Notes under the pieces: generated by a model
The model's input: the letters and a program-made list of their open reading frames with translations, nothing else
Databases searched by the model: none
What the model was told of the DNA's origin: nothing
Source: Chryseobacterium paridis
GTDB taxonomy: Bacteria; Bacteroidota; Bacteroidia; Flavobacteriales; Weeksellaceae
Assembly: GCF_016595215.1 (NCBI RefSeq)
Contig: NZ_JAENHK010000001.1
Coordinates: 992,001 to 1,056,000, forward strand
Length of the DNA: 64,000 nt
Direction of reading: 5' to 3'
Program-made: the position numbers and the translations under genes
Shown here: positions 35,501 through 44,217 of the stretch, piece by piece
Layout: every line of letters begins with the position of its first letter
Position numbering within the stretch: position 1 is the first letter of the stretch

Positions 35501-36793
35501 TTGCAATTCTATCCGTCAATTGAAAAATCAGAAGTTCAGGAAATTAAAGCATTTCAGGAGAAAAAGCTCAAAGAGCTTTTAGCATATCTTGAGAAGAATT
35601 CACCATTTTACCAAAGGCTATTTAAAGAAAATAATATCAACATTGGTGATATTCAGTCTTTAGAGGATTTACAGAAAATCCCCACAACATCAAAGAATGA
35701 TCTACAGGAGTATAATCATGACTTTTTCTGTATTCCACCCAATAAAATTGTAGATTATAGTACTACTTCCGGAACCTTAGGGGACCCGGTTACGTTTGGT
35801 TTATCAGACAGTGATCTTGAAAGACTGGCCTATAATGAAGCAATCTCTTTTGCCTGTGCTGGAATACAAAAAGGAGATGTCGTTCAGATGATTACCACCA
35901 TTGATAAAAGATTTATGGCTGGGCTTGCTTATTTTTTAGGATTAAGAAAGATGGGGGCAAGTGTAGTGAGAATGGGACCTGGGATTCCGGAATTGCAATG
36001 GGATTCTATATTTAGATATCAACCCAAATACTTGATTACAGTTCCTTCTTTTCTGTTAAAAATGATAGATTATGCTGAAAAACACGGACTTGATTATAAG
36101 AATTCCAGTGTTTACGGAGCTGTTTGTATTGGTGAGAGTATAAAGAATCAGGATTTTACCGATAATATTCTTTCCCAGAAAATTAAAGAAAAATGGAATA
36201 TTAAGCTGTTTTCTACCTACGCTTCAACAGAAATGAGTACAGCTTTTACAGAATGCGAACATCAAATAGGAGGGCATCATCACCCGGAATTAATTATTAC
36301 AGAAATTCTCGATGATGAAGAAAATCCTGTAAAAGAAGGAGAAAGCGGAGAATTGACAATTACTACTCTTGGAGTTGAAGCAATCCCTCTTCTCAGATTT
36401 AAAACCGGAGATCTTGTAAAGGCCCATTACGAACCCTGCCAATGTGGAAGAAATACATTGAGACTTGGCCCTGTGCTTGGAAGAAAGCAACATATGATCA
36501 AATATAAAGGAACCACTCTGTATCCACCTGCAATGAATGATATTTTAAATGATTTTAATAATCTTTTATGTTATCAGATCATTATCCATTCTAATGAAAT
36601 TGGGTTGGATGAAATTATCATTAAAATAAGTACAGATAGTGAGTCTGAAAATTTTGTAAATGAGGTGAGAGATCATTTTCGTGCAAAATTGAGGGTAAGT
36701 CCGAAAATTGAAATTGTTGATTTTGATGTTTTATCTAAAATAGTCTACAATCCGAACAGCAGAAAGCCGATTACCTTTGTCGATCTGAGATAA
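35501..36793 (+). CDS. Phenylacetate-CoA ligase/CapK-like adenylating enzyme
   Basis: 430 residues. The start appears to be TTG at 35501: an in-frame stop lies at 35474-35476 and no ATG comes before residue 100 or so. ANL-superfamily motifs are YSTTSGTLGDPVTFG (phosphate loop), YASTEMSTA, LRFKTGDLV and a C-terminal domain of PaaK type. It activates a carboxylic acid as AMP ester and then thioester. Next to the ammonia-lyase and an ACP, the natural substrate would be p-coumarate for flexirubin; homologues occur in known flexirubin clusters. A direct test of substrate is absent. Confidence 0.87.
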   Translation: MQFYPSIEKSEVQEIKAFQEKKLKELLAYLEKNSPFYQRLFKENNINIGDIQSLEDLQKIPTTSKNDLQEYNHDFFCIPPNKIVDYSTTSGTLGDPVTFGLSDSDLERLAYNEAISFACAGIQKGDVVQMITTIDKRFMAGLAYFLGLRKMGASVVRMGPGIPELQWDSIFRYQPKYLITVPSFLLKMIDYAEKHGLDYKNSSVYGAVCIGESIKNQDFTDNILSQKIKEKWNIKLFSTYASTEMSTAFTECEHQIGGHHHPELIITEILDDEENPVKEGESGELTITTLGVEAIPLLRFKTGDLVKAHYEPCQCGRNTLRLGPVLGRKQHMIKYKGTTLYPPAMNDILNDFNNLLCYQIIIHSNEIGLDEIIIKISTDSESENFVNEVRDHFRAKLRVSPKIEIVDFDVLSKIVYNPNSRKPITFVDLR

Positions 36794-36826
36794 AGAAGAT
36801 TTCCCATACCGGCCTCTCTTTTTGCA

Positions 36827-36834
36827 TATATTTG
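36827..36834 (+). promoter_or_regulatory. -7 box before a 26-codon ORF
   Basis: TATATTTG is an exact TAnnTTTG match and lies 24 bases before the ATG at 36859. No TTG sits at the expected -33 position. Confidence 0.4.
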
Positions 36835-36858
36835 CGAACTGTTTAAAAAGAGTTTGTA

Positions 36859-36939
36859 ATGAAGTATGTAAGAATTGGCGCAGGTTATGAATCTGCCGGG
36901 AGATATTTAGGAAGAGAAATCAAAAAAGCTTTAAAATAA
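36859..36939 (+). CDS. Putative 26-residue microprotein
   Basis: A short intact ORF begins MKYVRIGAGYESAGRYLG and ends in a basic helix-like tail (REIKKALK). It has a -7 box 24 bases upstream and a strong terminator 5 bases downstream, so it forms a complete small transcription unit between the adenylating-enzyme gene and the flavoprotein gene. I recognise no family. Either a real peptide or a small RNA with a chance ORF is possible. Confidence 0.4.
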   Translation: MKYVRIGAGYESAGRYLGREIKKALK

Positions 36940-36943
36940 AATA

Positions 36944-36972
36944 AAAACGGTCTGAATTTCAGACCGTTTTTT
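36944..36972. terminator. Bidirectional terminator in the flexirubin region
   Basis: The stem ACGGTCTGA / TCAGACCGT, extended by A/T pairs, is followed by a T run on the plus strand and, on the minus strand, by T-rich sequence. It sits against the stop of the halogenase-like gene and after the 26-codon ORF. Confidence 0.88.
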
Positions 36973-36973
36973 A

Positions 36974-38215
36974 TTATTGTTGCTTCTCCATTTTGATGAG
37001 GCTCGCAAGATTCTTTATAACCGTATCATGCTTTTTTACAAAAGGATTTTCTTTATCCCAGACGTAACCAGCTAAAACTGCGCAGATTTTCTTTTTCACA
37101 TCAGGGTTTTCCGGTTGATGGAAGAATAACTCCTGAAGATTTCCGGTGTACCATTCTTTTACATAGGTAGTGAATACATCTACACCATATAATATATAAT
37201 CCGAATATTCTTTTTGCCAGTTTATTGTTTCGCCATTTAATTGTCTGATGGCTAATTTTGCGGCTAACATTCCGGATTCTGTTGCAAACGCCATTCCAGA
37301 TGAAAAAACAGGATCTAAGAATTCAGAAGCATTTCCTGTCAATGCAAATCCATCGCCGAATAAACTTTTAACAGAACAAGAGTAATCTTTCAAATGTCTT
37401 GGTTCAAAAAGGAAATCAACATTTCCGAAACGTTTTACATAATAATCAGATAGTGAAATCGCTTTTCTCAATGCATCTGCTGTATCTCCGTTTTTTATCA
37501 GATCCTCAATATAATCTGTCGGCCCAACAATTCCAACACTTGTATTTCCATTTGAAAAAGGAATTACCCAAAGCCAAACTTCCGTTTCAATAATATCAAA
37601 GGAAATTAAGGTGCCTTCTGTTCCTTCTTCTCTATTGATATCTTTCACATGAGAGAAAATAGCAGAATGAGGAGATAATTTTGAAGGTTTTTCCAGATCA
37701 AGTAAACGTGGTAAAACTCTTCCATACCCACTGGAATCAATAACGAACTTTGCATTGATCTCTTTTGTTTCACCCGCTTTGTCTTTCACAGTGGTTACAG
37801 AATCTGTTCCTTCGAATTTGATATCGATAACTTCTGTTTCAAATTCAAGGTCAATTCCTTTATGAATAACTTCGTTAGCTAATGTATTATCAAAATCAGC
37901 TCTCGGAACCTGCCAGGTCCAGTCCCAGCCTTCTCCGAACTTATCACTAAAATCAAATAGACATACTTCGTCTCCTCTTAAGAAACGGGCACCCAGCTTT
38001 TTTTCAAAGCCCATTTTATCCAAAGCTGGAAACAGTCCGGCTTCATCAAAATGATCCATGACCCGGGGAATCAGACTTTCGCCAACAACCAATCTCGGGA
38101 ATTTTGTTTTTTCAACAACTTTTACGTTGATGCCGTTCTTCTTTAAGTATGAGGAAGATACACATCCAGATGGACCGGCGCCGATTACTAGAACGTCAAC
38201 AAACTCTTTAGTCAT
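36974..38215 (-). CDS. Halogenase-like FAD-dependent oxidoreductase of the flexirubin cluster
   Basis: 413 residues. The FAD-binding GAGPSGCVSSSYLKK lies near residue 12. The flavin-halogenase signature WxWxIP appears as WLWVIP, with a second like block WTWQVP. The rest follows the tryptophan-halogenase/geranylgeranyl-reductase group (GESLIPRVMDHFDEAG, DSSGYGRVLPR, LTGNASEFLDPVFSSGMAFA). It could chlorinate or hydroxylate the polyene aryl ring; chlorinated flexirubins are known in related bacteria. Chemistry is not decided by the sequence. It is divergent from the ammonia-lyase gene. Confidence 0.85.
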   Translation of the reverse strand: MTKEFVDVLVIGAGPSGCVSSSYLKKNGINVKVVEKTKFPRLVVGESLIPRVMDHFDEAGLFPALDKMGFEKKLGARFLRGDEVCLFDFSDKFGEGWDWTWQVPRADFDNTLANEVIHKGIDLEFETEVIDIKFEGTDSVTTVKDKAGETKEINAKFVIDSSGYGRVLPRLLDLEKPSKLSPHSAIFSHVKDINREEGTEGTLISFDIIETEVWLWVIPFSNGNTSVGIVGPTDYIEDLIKNGDTADALRKAISLSDYYVKRFGNVDFLFEPRHLKDYSCSVKSLFGDGFALTGNASEFLDPVFSSGMAFATESGMLAAKLAIRQLNGETINWQKEYSDYILYGVDVFTTYVKEWYTGNLQELFFHQPENPDVKKKICAVLAGYVWDKENPFVKKHDTVIKNLASLIKMEKQQ

Positions 38216-38244
38216 CTTTGATTTTTTATTTTAATAATAACTTC

Positions 38245-38263
38245 TATCTTTGCCGCAAAATTA
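38245..38263. promoter_or_regulatory. Divergent -7 boxes of the flexirubin genes
   Basis: TATCTTTG (38245-38252) points toward the ammonia-lyase gene. On the other strand TAATTTTG (38256-38263) points toward the flavoprotein gene. Both are exact TAnnTTTG matches only 3 bases apart. Matching TTG elements at 18-19 bases were not found on either side. Confidence 0.5.
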
Positions 38264-38313
38264 GTGACAAATAATTAATATATTATAAAATTATCTCCTA
38301 TTACTTCTGATTA

Positions 38314-39840
38314 ATGAAAATAGACAACTTTTTAGCACTGAGGGATTTTCAAAAAATTATCATTGAAAATGAAAAAATCGAACTGGATGAATCACTTTTA
38401 ACCAGGGTGGAAGCGAGTTTTCAGTTTTTAAAAGAATTTTCAAAGAATAAAATAATATATGGTGTGAATACCGGATTTGGGCCAATGGCTCAATTTAAAA
38501 TAAGCGACGAAGATACTCATCAGCTTCAATATAATTTAATAAGAAGCCATTCTTCAGGAATTGGAAACCCTTTACCTGCTGAGGAAGTTAAAGCATGTAT
38601 GCTGGCAAGATTAAATACTTTGTCACTAGGAAATTCAGGAGTCCATAATTCAGTGGTTTATTTACTTAAAGAATTAATAAACAGGGGTATTACGCCATTG
38701 GTTTTTGAACACGGAGGTGTAGGTGCAAGTGGGGATTTGGTTCAGTTGGCTCACCTGGCTCTTGTATTAATTGGTGAGGGTGAAGTTTTCTATAAAGGAG
38801 AAAGAACATCCACTAAAAAGGTTTTTGAGATCGAAGGACTAGAGCCTATCAAAGTTGAAATCCGTGAAGGACTGGCATTGATGAACGGGACATCCGTAAT
38901 GTCTGGTATCGGAGCTGTCAATGCATATAAAGCGAATCAGCTTACAGAAATATCCATAGAACTTTCTTGTGCTATTAATGAAATCGTTCAGGCTTATGAC
39001 GATCATTTCTCAGAAGTTTTAAATGGAACTAAGAAACATTATGGCCAGCAAAAGATTGCTGAAAAGATGCGTGCGCATTTATCCGATAGCAAGCTGATCA
39101 GAAAGAGAGAAGATCATTTATATACCCATTTTGAAGAACAGGAAAAAGTATTTAAAGAAAAAGTTCAGGAATATTATTCATTAAGATGTGTTCCGCAGAT
39201 CCTGGGACCGGTATTGGATACACTGGAATATACTGAAAAAGTGCTTGAAAATGAGATCAATTCTGCCAATGACAACCCGATCATTAATGTTGAAGATCAA
39301 CATGTTTATCATGGTGGAAACTTCCATGGGGACTATATCTCATTGGAAATGGATAAGTTGAAATTGGTTGTTACGAAACTGACAATGCTTGCTGAAAGGC
39401 AATTAAATTATCTTTTGAACTCAAAGATCAATGAAATTTTACCTCCTTTCGTTAATTTAGGTAAATTAGGGTTTAATTTTGGTATGCAGGGGGTTCAGTT
39501 TACGGCAACGTCTACCACAGCTGAAAGTCAGATGTTATCCAATTCAATGTACGTTCACAGTATTCCTAATAATAATGACAATCAGGATATTGTAAGTATG
39601 GGGACCAATGCTGCCGTTATTTGTAGAAAAGTAATAGAAAATGCTTTTGAAGTGTTAAGTATAGAGGTGATTACTATTGTTCAGGCAATTGAATATCTGG
39701 GCTTTCAGGATAAAGTGTCCACCTCTACAAAGAAACTATATGATGATATAAGAAAAATAGTACCTGCTTTCTCTGATGATATGATTATGTATCCTTATCT
39801 GGAAGAAGTAAAGCAGTATCTTAAAAATACAAAAGCATGA
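38314..39840 (+). CDS. Aromatic amino acid ammonia-lyase, probably tyrosine ammonia-lyase
   Basis: 508 residues. Ala138-Ser139-Gly140 (GGVGASGDLVQ) form the MIO cofactor. The blocks YGVNTGFGPMAQF, NLIRSHSSG, NSANDNPII and FVNLGKLGFNFGMQGVQFTA are very like those I recall for Flavobacterium johnsoniae TAL, a characterised tyrosine ammonia-lyase. It removes ammonia from L-tyrosine to give p-coumarate, the aryl starter of the flexirubin polyene. A histidine-specific role is unlikely from context. Its last four bases overlap the start of the WG-repeat gene. Confidence 0.92.
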   Translation: MKIDNFLALRDFQKIIIENEKIELDESLLTRVEASFQFLKEFSKNKIIYGVNTGFGPMAQFKISDEDTHQLQYNLIRSHSSGIGNPLPAEEVKACMLARLNTLSLGNSGVHNSVVYLLKELINRGITPLVFEHGGVGASGDLVQLAHLALVLIGEGEVFYKGERTSTKKVFEIEGLEPIKVEIREGLALMNGTSVMSGIGAVNAYKANQLTEISIELSCAINEIVQAYDDHFSEVLNGTKKHYGQQKIAEKMRAHLSDSKLIRKREDHLYTHFEEQEKVFKEKVQEYYSLRCVPQILGPVLDTLEYTEKVLENEINSANDNPIINVEDQHVYHGGNFHGDYISLEMDKLKLVVTKLTMLAERQLNYLLNSKINEILPPFVNLGKLGFNFGMQGVQFTATSTTAESQMLSNSMYVHSIPNNNDNQDIVSMGTNAAVICRKVIENAFEVLSIEVITIVQAIEYLGFQDKVSTSTKKLYDDIRKIVPAFSDDMIMYPYLEEVKQYLKNTKA

Positions 39841-40943
39841 GAAAAATTGTAATTCTTTCATTAATGATTTTAGGGCAAAGCATATTTGCTCAGGAATTGG
39901 CTTTAGTAAAAGAAAAGGCCAAGATAGGATATATTGATAAATCCGGAAACTACAGTGTGCAACCCACCTATGATAGTGCAAAAGATTTCTCAGATGGATT
40001 GGCTGCTGTAAAAGTAAAAGATAGTTGGGGGTTTATAGGTAAAGATGGCCAAATGGTAATAGAACCATCATTTTCAAGAACAAGAGATTTTAATGATGGT
40101 CTTTGTGCTGTTGAACGTGATGGAGCTTGGTTTTATATTAATAAGAAAGGGGAAAAACAAACAATGCCTTATTCTGATAAGATCTATGATTTTACCAGTG
40201 GCGTAGCCGTCATGAAGGTTGGAAATAAGATCGGAGCATTTGATAAAGCCGGAAAAGTTACGATCCCTGCAGAATACGATGTGATCAAGCCTTTTCAAAA
40301 TGGCTTTGCCAGAGCTTCAAAAAACGGACAATGGGGAATAATTGATACGAACGGAAAAGTGATTGTTCCTGTAGAATATAAAGATGTAGGAGAATATGTA
40401 AATGGGGTAACCTGGGCACAAAAAGAAAAATCATATGGCGTTATTGATGGGAATGTATTTACAGTAGTAGAAGGAGCCGATAAAATATGGGATTTTGGAA
40501 ATCAAACCCTTACCTATGCCCGTAGAAATGGGAAGGTAGGCTTTGTTGATAAGGCAGGGAAATGGATTATAGAACCCAAGTTTGCTAAAGCAAGAGCTTT
40601 TAATCAAAACTTAGCTCCTGTCTTCGAAGGAGGTAAGTGGGGATACATCAATATTGAAGGGAACTATGTTGTTGAGCCATCTTATAATGATGCCGAATCT
40701 TTCAGTAATGATGGTCTGGCACCTGTAAAAGGGAAAAGTTGGGGATTTATTGATACTTCCGGGAAATTAGTTATTCCAATGGAATATGATATTTCTATAA
40801 GCTTTGGGTTTACTGAAAAGAATAAAGGTTTTAATGGCGGAGTTTCCAGGGTTAAAAAATCTGGTAAATGGGGATTTATTGATACAAAAGGAAATTTATT
40901 AGGAAATAAATGGTTCTATAACGCAGAGCTTTTTCACAATTAA
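39837..40943 (+). CDS. Secreted WG-repeat protein within the flexirubin operon
   Basis: 368 residues with a signal peptide ending at SIFAQ. At least eight WG repeats follow, for example DSWGFIGKDGQMVIEPSF, GQWGIIDTNGKVIVPVEY, GKVGFVDKAGKWIIEPKF, GKWGYINIEGNYVVEPSY and KSWGFIDTSGKLVIPMEY. The ATGA overlap with the ammonia-lyase gene and the 15-base gap to fabG place it in the pigment operon. Its task there is unknown; an outer-membrane or periplasmic scaffold is a guess. Confidence 0.85.
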   Translation: MRKIVILSLMILGQSIFAQELALVKEKAKIGYIDKSGNYSVQPTYDSAKDFSDGLAAVKVKDSWGFIGKDGQMVIEPSFSRTRDFNDGLCAVERDGAWFYINKKGEKQTMPYSDKIYDFTSGVAVMKVGNKIGAFDKAGKVTIPAEYDVIKPFQNGFARASKNGQWGIIDTNGKVIVPVEYKDVGEYVNGVTWAQKEKSYGVIDGNVFTVVEGADKIWDFGNQTLTYARRNGKVGFVDKAGKWIIEPKFAKARAFNQNLAPVFEGGKWGYINIEGNYVVEPSYNDAESFSNDGLAPVKGKSWGFIDTSGKLVIPMEYDISISFGFTEKNKGFNGGVSRVKKSGKWGFIDTKGNLLGNKWFYNAELFHN

Positions 40944-40958
40944 AACTAACACTAAGAC

Positions 40959-41690
40959 ATGAAATGTGCAATTATAACAGGAGGTTCCAGGGGCATTGGA
41001 AGGGCAATCTGTTTAAAACTGGCTGAAGAAAAAAGCTATCATATACTCATTAATTACACCTCAAATGAAGAGGCAGCAAAAGAAACGCTGGCTAAAGTTG
41101 TAGAGCTTGGCGCTACAGGTGAGATTCTTAAATTTGATGTAGGAAATGCTGAAGAAACATTGAAGGTGTTGGGGGAATGGCAGGAGAATAATGCTGATGC
41201 GCTGGTTGAGGTTATTGTAAATAACGCGGGTATTACAAGAGACGGCTTGTTTATGTGGATGAAAAGTGAAGACTGGAATAGTGTGATCAATACAAGCTTA
41301 AATGGATTTTTCAATGTAACGAACTTCTTTATTCAGAAGTTGTTGCGTAATAAATATGGAAGAATTATCAATATGGTTTCAGTGTCCGGGGTAAAAGGGA
41401 CAGCGGGACAAACCAATTATTCTGCAGCAAAAGGAGCTGTGGTAGGAGCAACAAAAGCATTGGCTCAGGAAGTGGCTAAAAGAAACATTACCGTAAATGC
41501 TGTAGCTCCGGGATTTATCAGAACAGATATGACACAGGAATTTAATGAAGATGAATTAAAGGCAATGATTCCTGCAAATAGATTTGGAGAGGCAGAAGAA
41601 GTAGCTGATTTAGTTGCATTCTTGGCTTCCAGAAAAGCTTCTTACATTACTGGAGAAGTTATTAATATTAATGGAGGTATTTACTCATAA
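40959..41690 (+). CDS. 3-oxoacyl-ACP reductase (FabG-like SDR)
   Basis: 243 residues of short-chain dehydrogenase type. NADP-binding GGSRGIGRAI lies at residues 8-17, NNAG at 88-91, and the catalytic Tyr154-x3-Lys158 in NYSAAKGA with Ser at about 141-143. It would reduce the beta-keto group after each polyene extension. It is followed by the ketosynthase and ACP genes. Confidence 0.92.
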   Translation: MKCAIITGGSRGIGRAICLKLAEEKSYHILINYTSNEEAAKETLAKVVELGATGEILKFDVGNAEETLKVLGEWQENNADALVEVIVNNAGITRDGLFMWMKSEDWNSVINTSLNGFFNVTNFFIQKLLRNKYGRIINMVSVSGVKGTAGQTNYSAAKGAVVGATKALAQEVAKRNITVNAVAPGFIRTDMTQEFNEDELKAMIPANRFGEAEEVADLVAFLASRKASYITGEVININGGIYS

Positions 41691-41707
41691 TCATTATTTT
41701 AAATAGG

Positions 41708-42928
41708 ATGGAAAATAGGGTTGTGATTACCGGAATGGGAATTTATTCTTGCATCGGAACTTCTTTAGAGGAGGTGAAGGAATCCCTATATCAAGGAAAA
41801 TCCGGTATTGTTCTTGAACAGGAAAGAAAAGACTTTGGATATAGATCAGGGTTAACGGGACAAGTTCCAAAGCCAGATCTGAAAGGCCTTCTCAACAGAA
41901 GACAACGTGTCAGCATGGGTGAAGAAAGCGAATATGCTTATATTGCTACGGTAGATGCTCTAAAGCAGGCTAAAATTGATGAAGACTTTCTCAATGATCA
42001 TGAAGTCGGTATTTTATATGGAAATGACAGTGTTTCTCAGGCGGTAGTGGAAGCTATTGACATTGCAAGAGAAAAAAAAGATACAACGTTAATGGGATCA
42101 GGAGCGATTTTCAAATCGATGAATTCTACTGTTACCATGAATCTTTCAACAATCTTTAAACTGAAGGGGATTAATCTTACAATCAGTGCAGCTTGTGCAA
42201 GCGGATCACATTCTTTGGGATTGGCTTATTTGATGATTAAGAGTGGTTTACAAGAGGTGATTGTTTGTGGAGGAGCACAGGAAACCAATAAATATTCAAT
42301 GGCAAGTTTTGATGGATTAGGTGTTTTCTCAATAAGAGAAGATGAGCCTGAAAAGGCATCAAGACCATTTGATTCAGGAAGAGATGGATTAATACCAAGT
42401 GGAGGTGCTGCAACTTTAATCGTTGAAAGTCTGGAGTCTGCACAAAGAAGAGGAGTTCCCATCTTGGGAGAAATCATTGGTTATGGCTTTTCTTCAAACG
42501 GAGGACATATTTCTACGCCTAACGTTGATGGTCCAGCTTTAGCAATGGACAGAGCTTTAAAACAATCCGGATTACATGCAAAAGATATCGATTACATTAA
42601 TGCCCATGCTACTTCTACACCGATAGGAGATGCTAATGAGGCAAGAGCGATCTATGAGATCTTTGGTGAAAATGTTCCTGTGAGTTCTACGAAATCAATG
42701 ACGGGACATGAATGTTGGATGGCAGGTGCTAGTGAAGTAATCTATTCGATACTGATGATGCAGAATGATTTTGTGGCTCCAAACATCAATCTTGAAAACC
42801 CGGATGAAGAAGCAAAAAGGATAAATTTGGTCTCTGAAACAAAAAATCAAAAAATTGACGTATTTTTGTCGAATTCTTTCGGTTTTGGGGGAACCAATTC
42901 CGCATTAATTGTTAAAAAATTTGATTAG
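41708..42928 (+). CDS. Beta-ketoacyl-ACP synthase (active KS)
   Basis: 406 residues with the full triad Cys163 (SAACASGSHSLG), His300 (NAHATSTP) and His334 (MTGHECWMAG). FabF-type fold. It should carry out the condensing step for the aryl polyene. It lies directly before an ACP gene (6-base gap). Confidence 0.93.
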   Translation: MENRVVITGMGIYSCIGTSLEEVKESLYQGKSGIVLEQERKDFGYRSGLTGQVPKPDLKGLLNRRQRVSMGEESEYAYIATVDALKQAKIDEDFLNDHEVGILYGNDSVSQAVVEAIDIAREKKDTTLMGSGAIFKSMNSTVTMNLSTIFKLKGINLTISAACASGSHSLGLAYLMIKSGLQEVIVCGGAQETNKYSMASFDGLGVFSIREDEPEKASRPFDSGRDGLIPSGGAATLIVESLESAQRRGVPILGEIIGYGFSSNGGHISTPNVDGPALAMDRALKQSGLHAKDIDYINAHATSTPIGDANEARAIYEIFGENVPVSSTKSMTGHECWMAGASEVIYSILMMQNDFVAPNINLENPDEEAKRINLVSETKNQKIDVFLSNSFGFGGTNSALIVKKFD

Positions 42929-42934
42929 AGAAAC

Positions 42935-43189
42935 ATGGAAAGAGAAAAAATTGTTGCTATCGTTAATGATTTTTTAGTGAATGAGTTTGAGGTAGATAGT
43001 GATGAGATAAACAAAGACGCTATTCTTAAAACAACATTAGGTTTAGACAGTTTAGACTATATCGATATGGTCGTTATTATTGAAGCTAATTTCGGTGTGA
43101 AATTAGGAGAAGCTGATTTTAAGCAAATGATCACTTTTAATGATTTCTACACAACGATTGAGAATAAAATTGCCAATAAAAATTCATAG
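42935..43189 (+). CDS. Acyl carrier protein (plus arm)
   Basis: 84 residues. The phosphopantetheine site is Ser39 in LGLDSLDYID. Four-helix ACP pattern with acidic helix II. It probably carries the growing polyene or its starter. A second ACP is at 57834. Confidence 0.92.
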   Translation: MEREKIVAIVNDFLVNEFEVDSDEINKDAILKTTLGLDSLDYIDMVVIIEANFGVKLGEADFKQMITFNDFYTTIENKIANKNS

Positions 43190-43245
43190 TTATTGATTGA
43201 ATTTTATTTTTTTTGAATTTCTTCGAAAAACTTTACAAATAAAGG

Positions 43246-44127
43246 ATGAACAAATGGAAAGGTAAATCTAAGGGGACAATATTAGGATATAAAATATTTG
43301 TCTACTGTATTAGAAATATCGGCATCCGGAGTTCTTATTTTGTGCTTTATTTTGTAGCTGCGTATTACTTTCTATTTCTAAACAAAAGTAACCGCTATAT
43401 CTTCTACTATTTCAACAAAAGATTAAACTATAATTTCTGGAAATCTAAAATTTCAGTATTCAAGAGTTATTTTATTTTTGGAAAAGTTTTAATCGACAAA
43501 ACGGCCATTTCTGTTGGTTTACGGGATCGATTCACTTATGAATTTGATGGAATTGAAAATCTTAAAAACCTTTTAAACGAAAAAAAAGGTGGAGTCCTTA
43601 TCAGTGCACACATCGGAAACTTTGAAATTGCTGAACATTTTTTTGCGGATATTGATTTTGACTGTCAGATCAATTTAGTGACGACAGATCAGGAGGTGAC
43701 TATAATTAAGGAATATATGGATAGTATTGCTGTTAAAAAAAGCAATATCAAATTCATTTATGTTAAAGAAGATATGTCCCATATTTTCGATATCAATACA
43801 GCACTCTCTAATAACGAGTTGATCTGTTTTACAGGAGATCGATATTTTGAGGGATCCAAGTTTTTAGAAACAGAATTATTAGGGAAAAGTGCGAAATTTC
43901 CCGCAGGTCCGTTTCTTATTGCTTCCAGACTTGGTGTTCCTGTAGTGTATGTATATGTGATGAAAGAAAGGAATCTTCATTACCATCTCTATGCCCGTGT
44001 TGCACAAGTGAAAAAACGGGATGCTCAGGGATTATTAAACTCTTATGTACAGAATCTGGAGTCTATGCTTAAGAAATATCCACGTCAATGGTTCAATTAT
44101 TTTGATTTTTGGGACGATATTCATTAA
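43246..44127 (+). CDS. LpxL/HtrB-like acyltransferase
   Basis: 293 residues. One membrane segment (about 28-46) precedes the acyltransferase motif His122-x4-Glu127 (SAHIGNFEIAEHF) and a later FTGDRYFEGS block. Enzymes of this family transfer acyl chains to lipid A; the flexirubin-cluster members are thought to handle the polyene or its ester. The acceptor is not known. Confidence 0.87.
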   Translation: MNKWKGKSKGTILGYKIFVYCIRNIGIRSSYFVLYFVAAYYFLFLNKSNRYIFYYFNKRLNYNFWKSKISVFKSYFIFGKVLIDKTAISVGLRDRFTYEFDGIENLKNLLNEKKGGVLISAHIGNFEIAEHFFADIDFDCQINLVTTDQEVTIIKEYMDSIAVKKSNIKFIYVKEDMSHIFDINTALSNNELICFTGDRYFEGSKFLETELLGKSAKFPAGPFLIASRLGVPVVYVYVMKERNLHYHLYARVAQVKKRDAQGLLNSYVQNLESMLKKYPRQWFNYFDFWDDIH

Positions 44128-44217
44128 TTTTCTATATTTTTAATTCCCAAAAACTAACTATAAACTCATACATTTAAGCTTATTTTAAAAATAATGCTTA
44201 ATAAGTAAATATCTCCC

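Noticed and set aside
36974..38215. A true tryptophan halogenase
   Set aside because: Only the flavin-halogenase motif and general fold are visible; the protein is shorter (413 against about 530 residues) and the context is pigment synthesis.
44160..44217. Hairpin TTAAGC / GCTTAA before the CrtI-like gene as a terminator
   Set aside because: It is weak, lacks a T run and would split an otherwise continuous operon.
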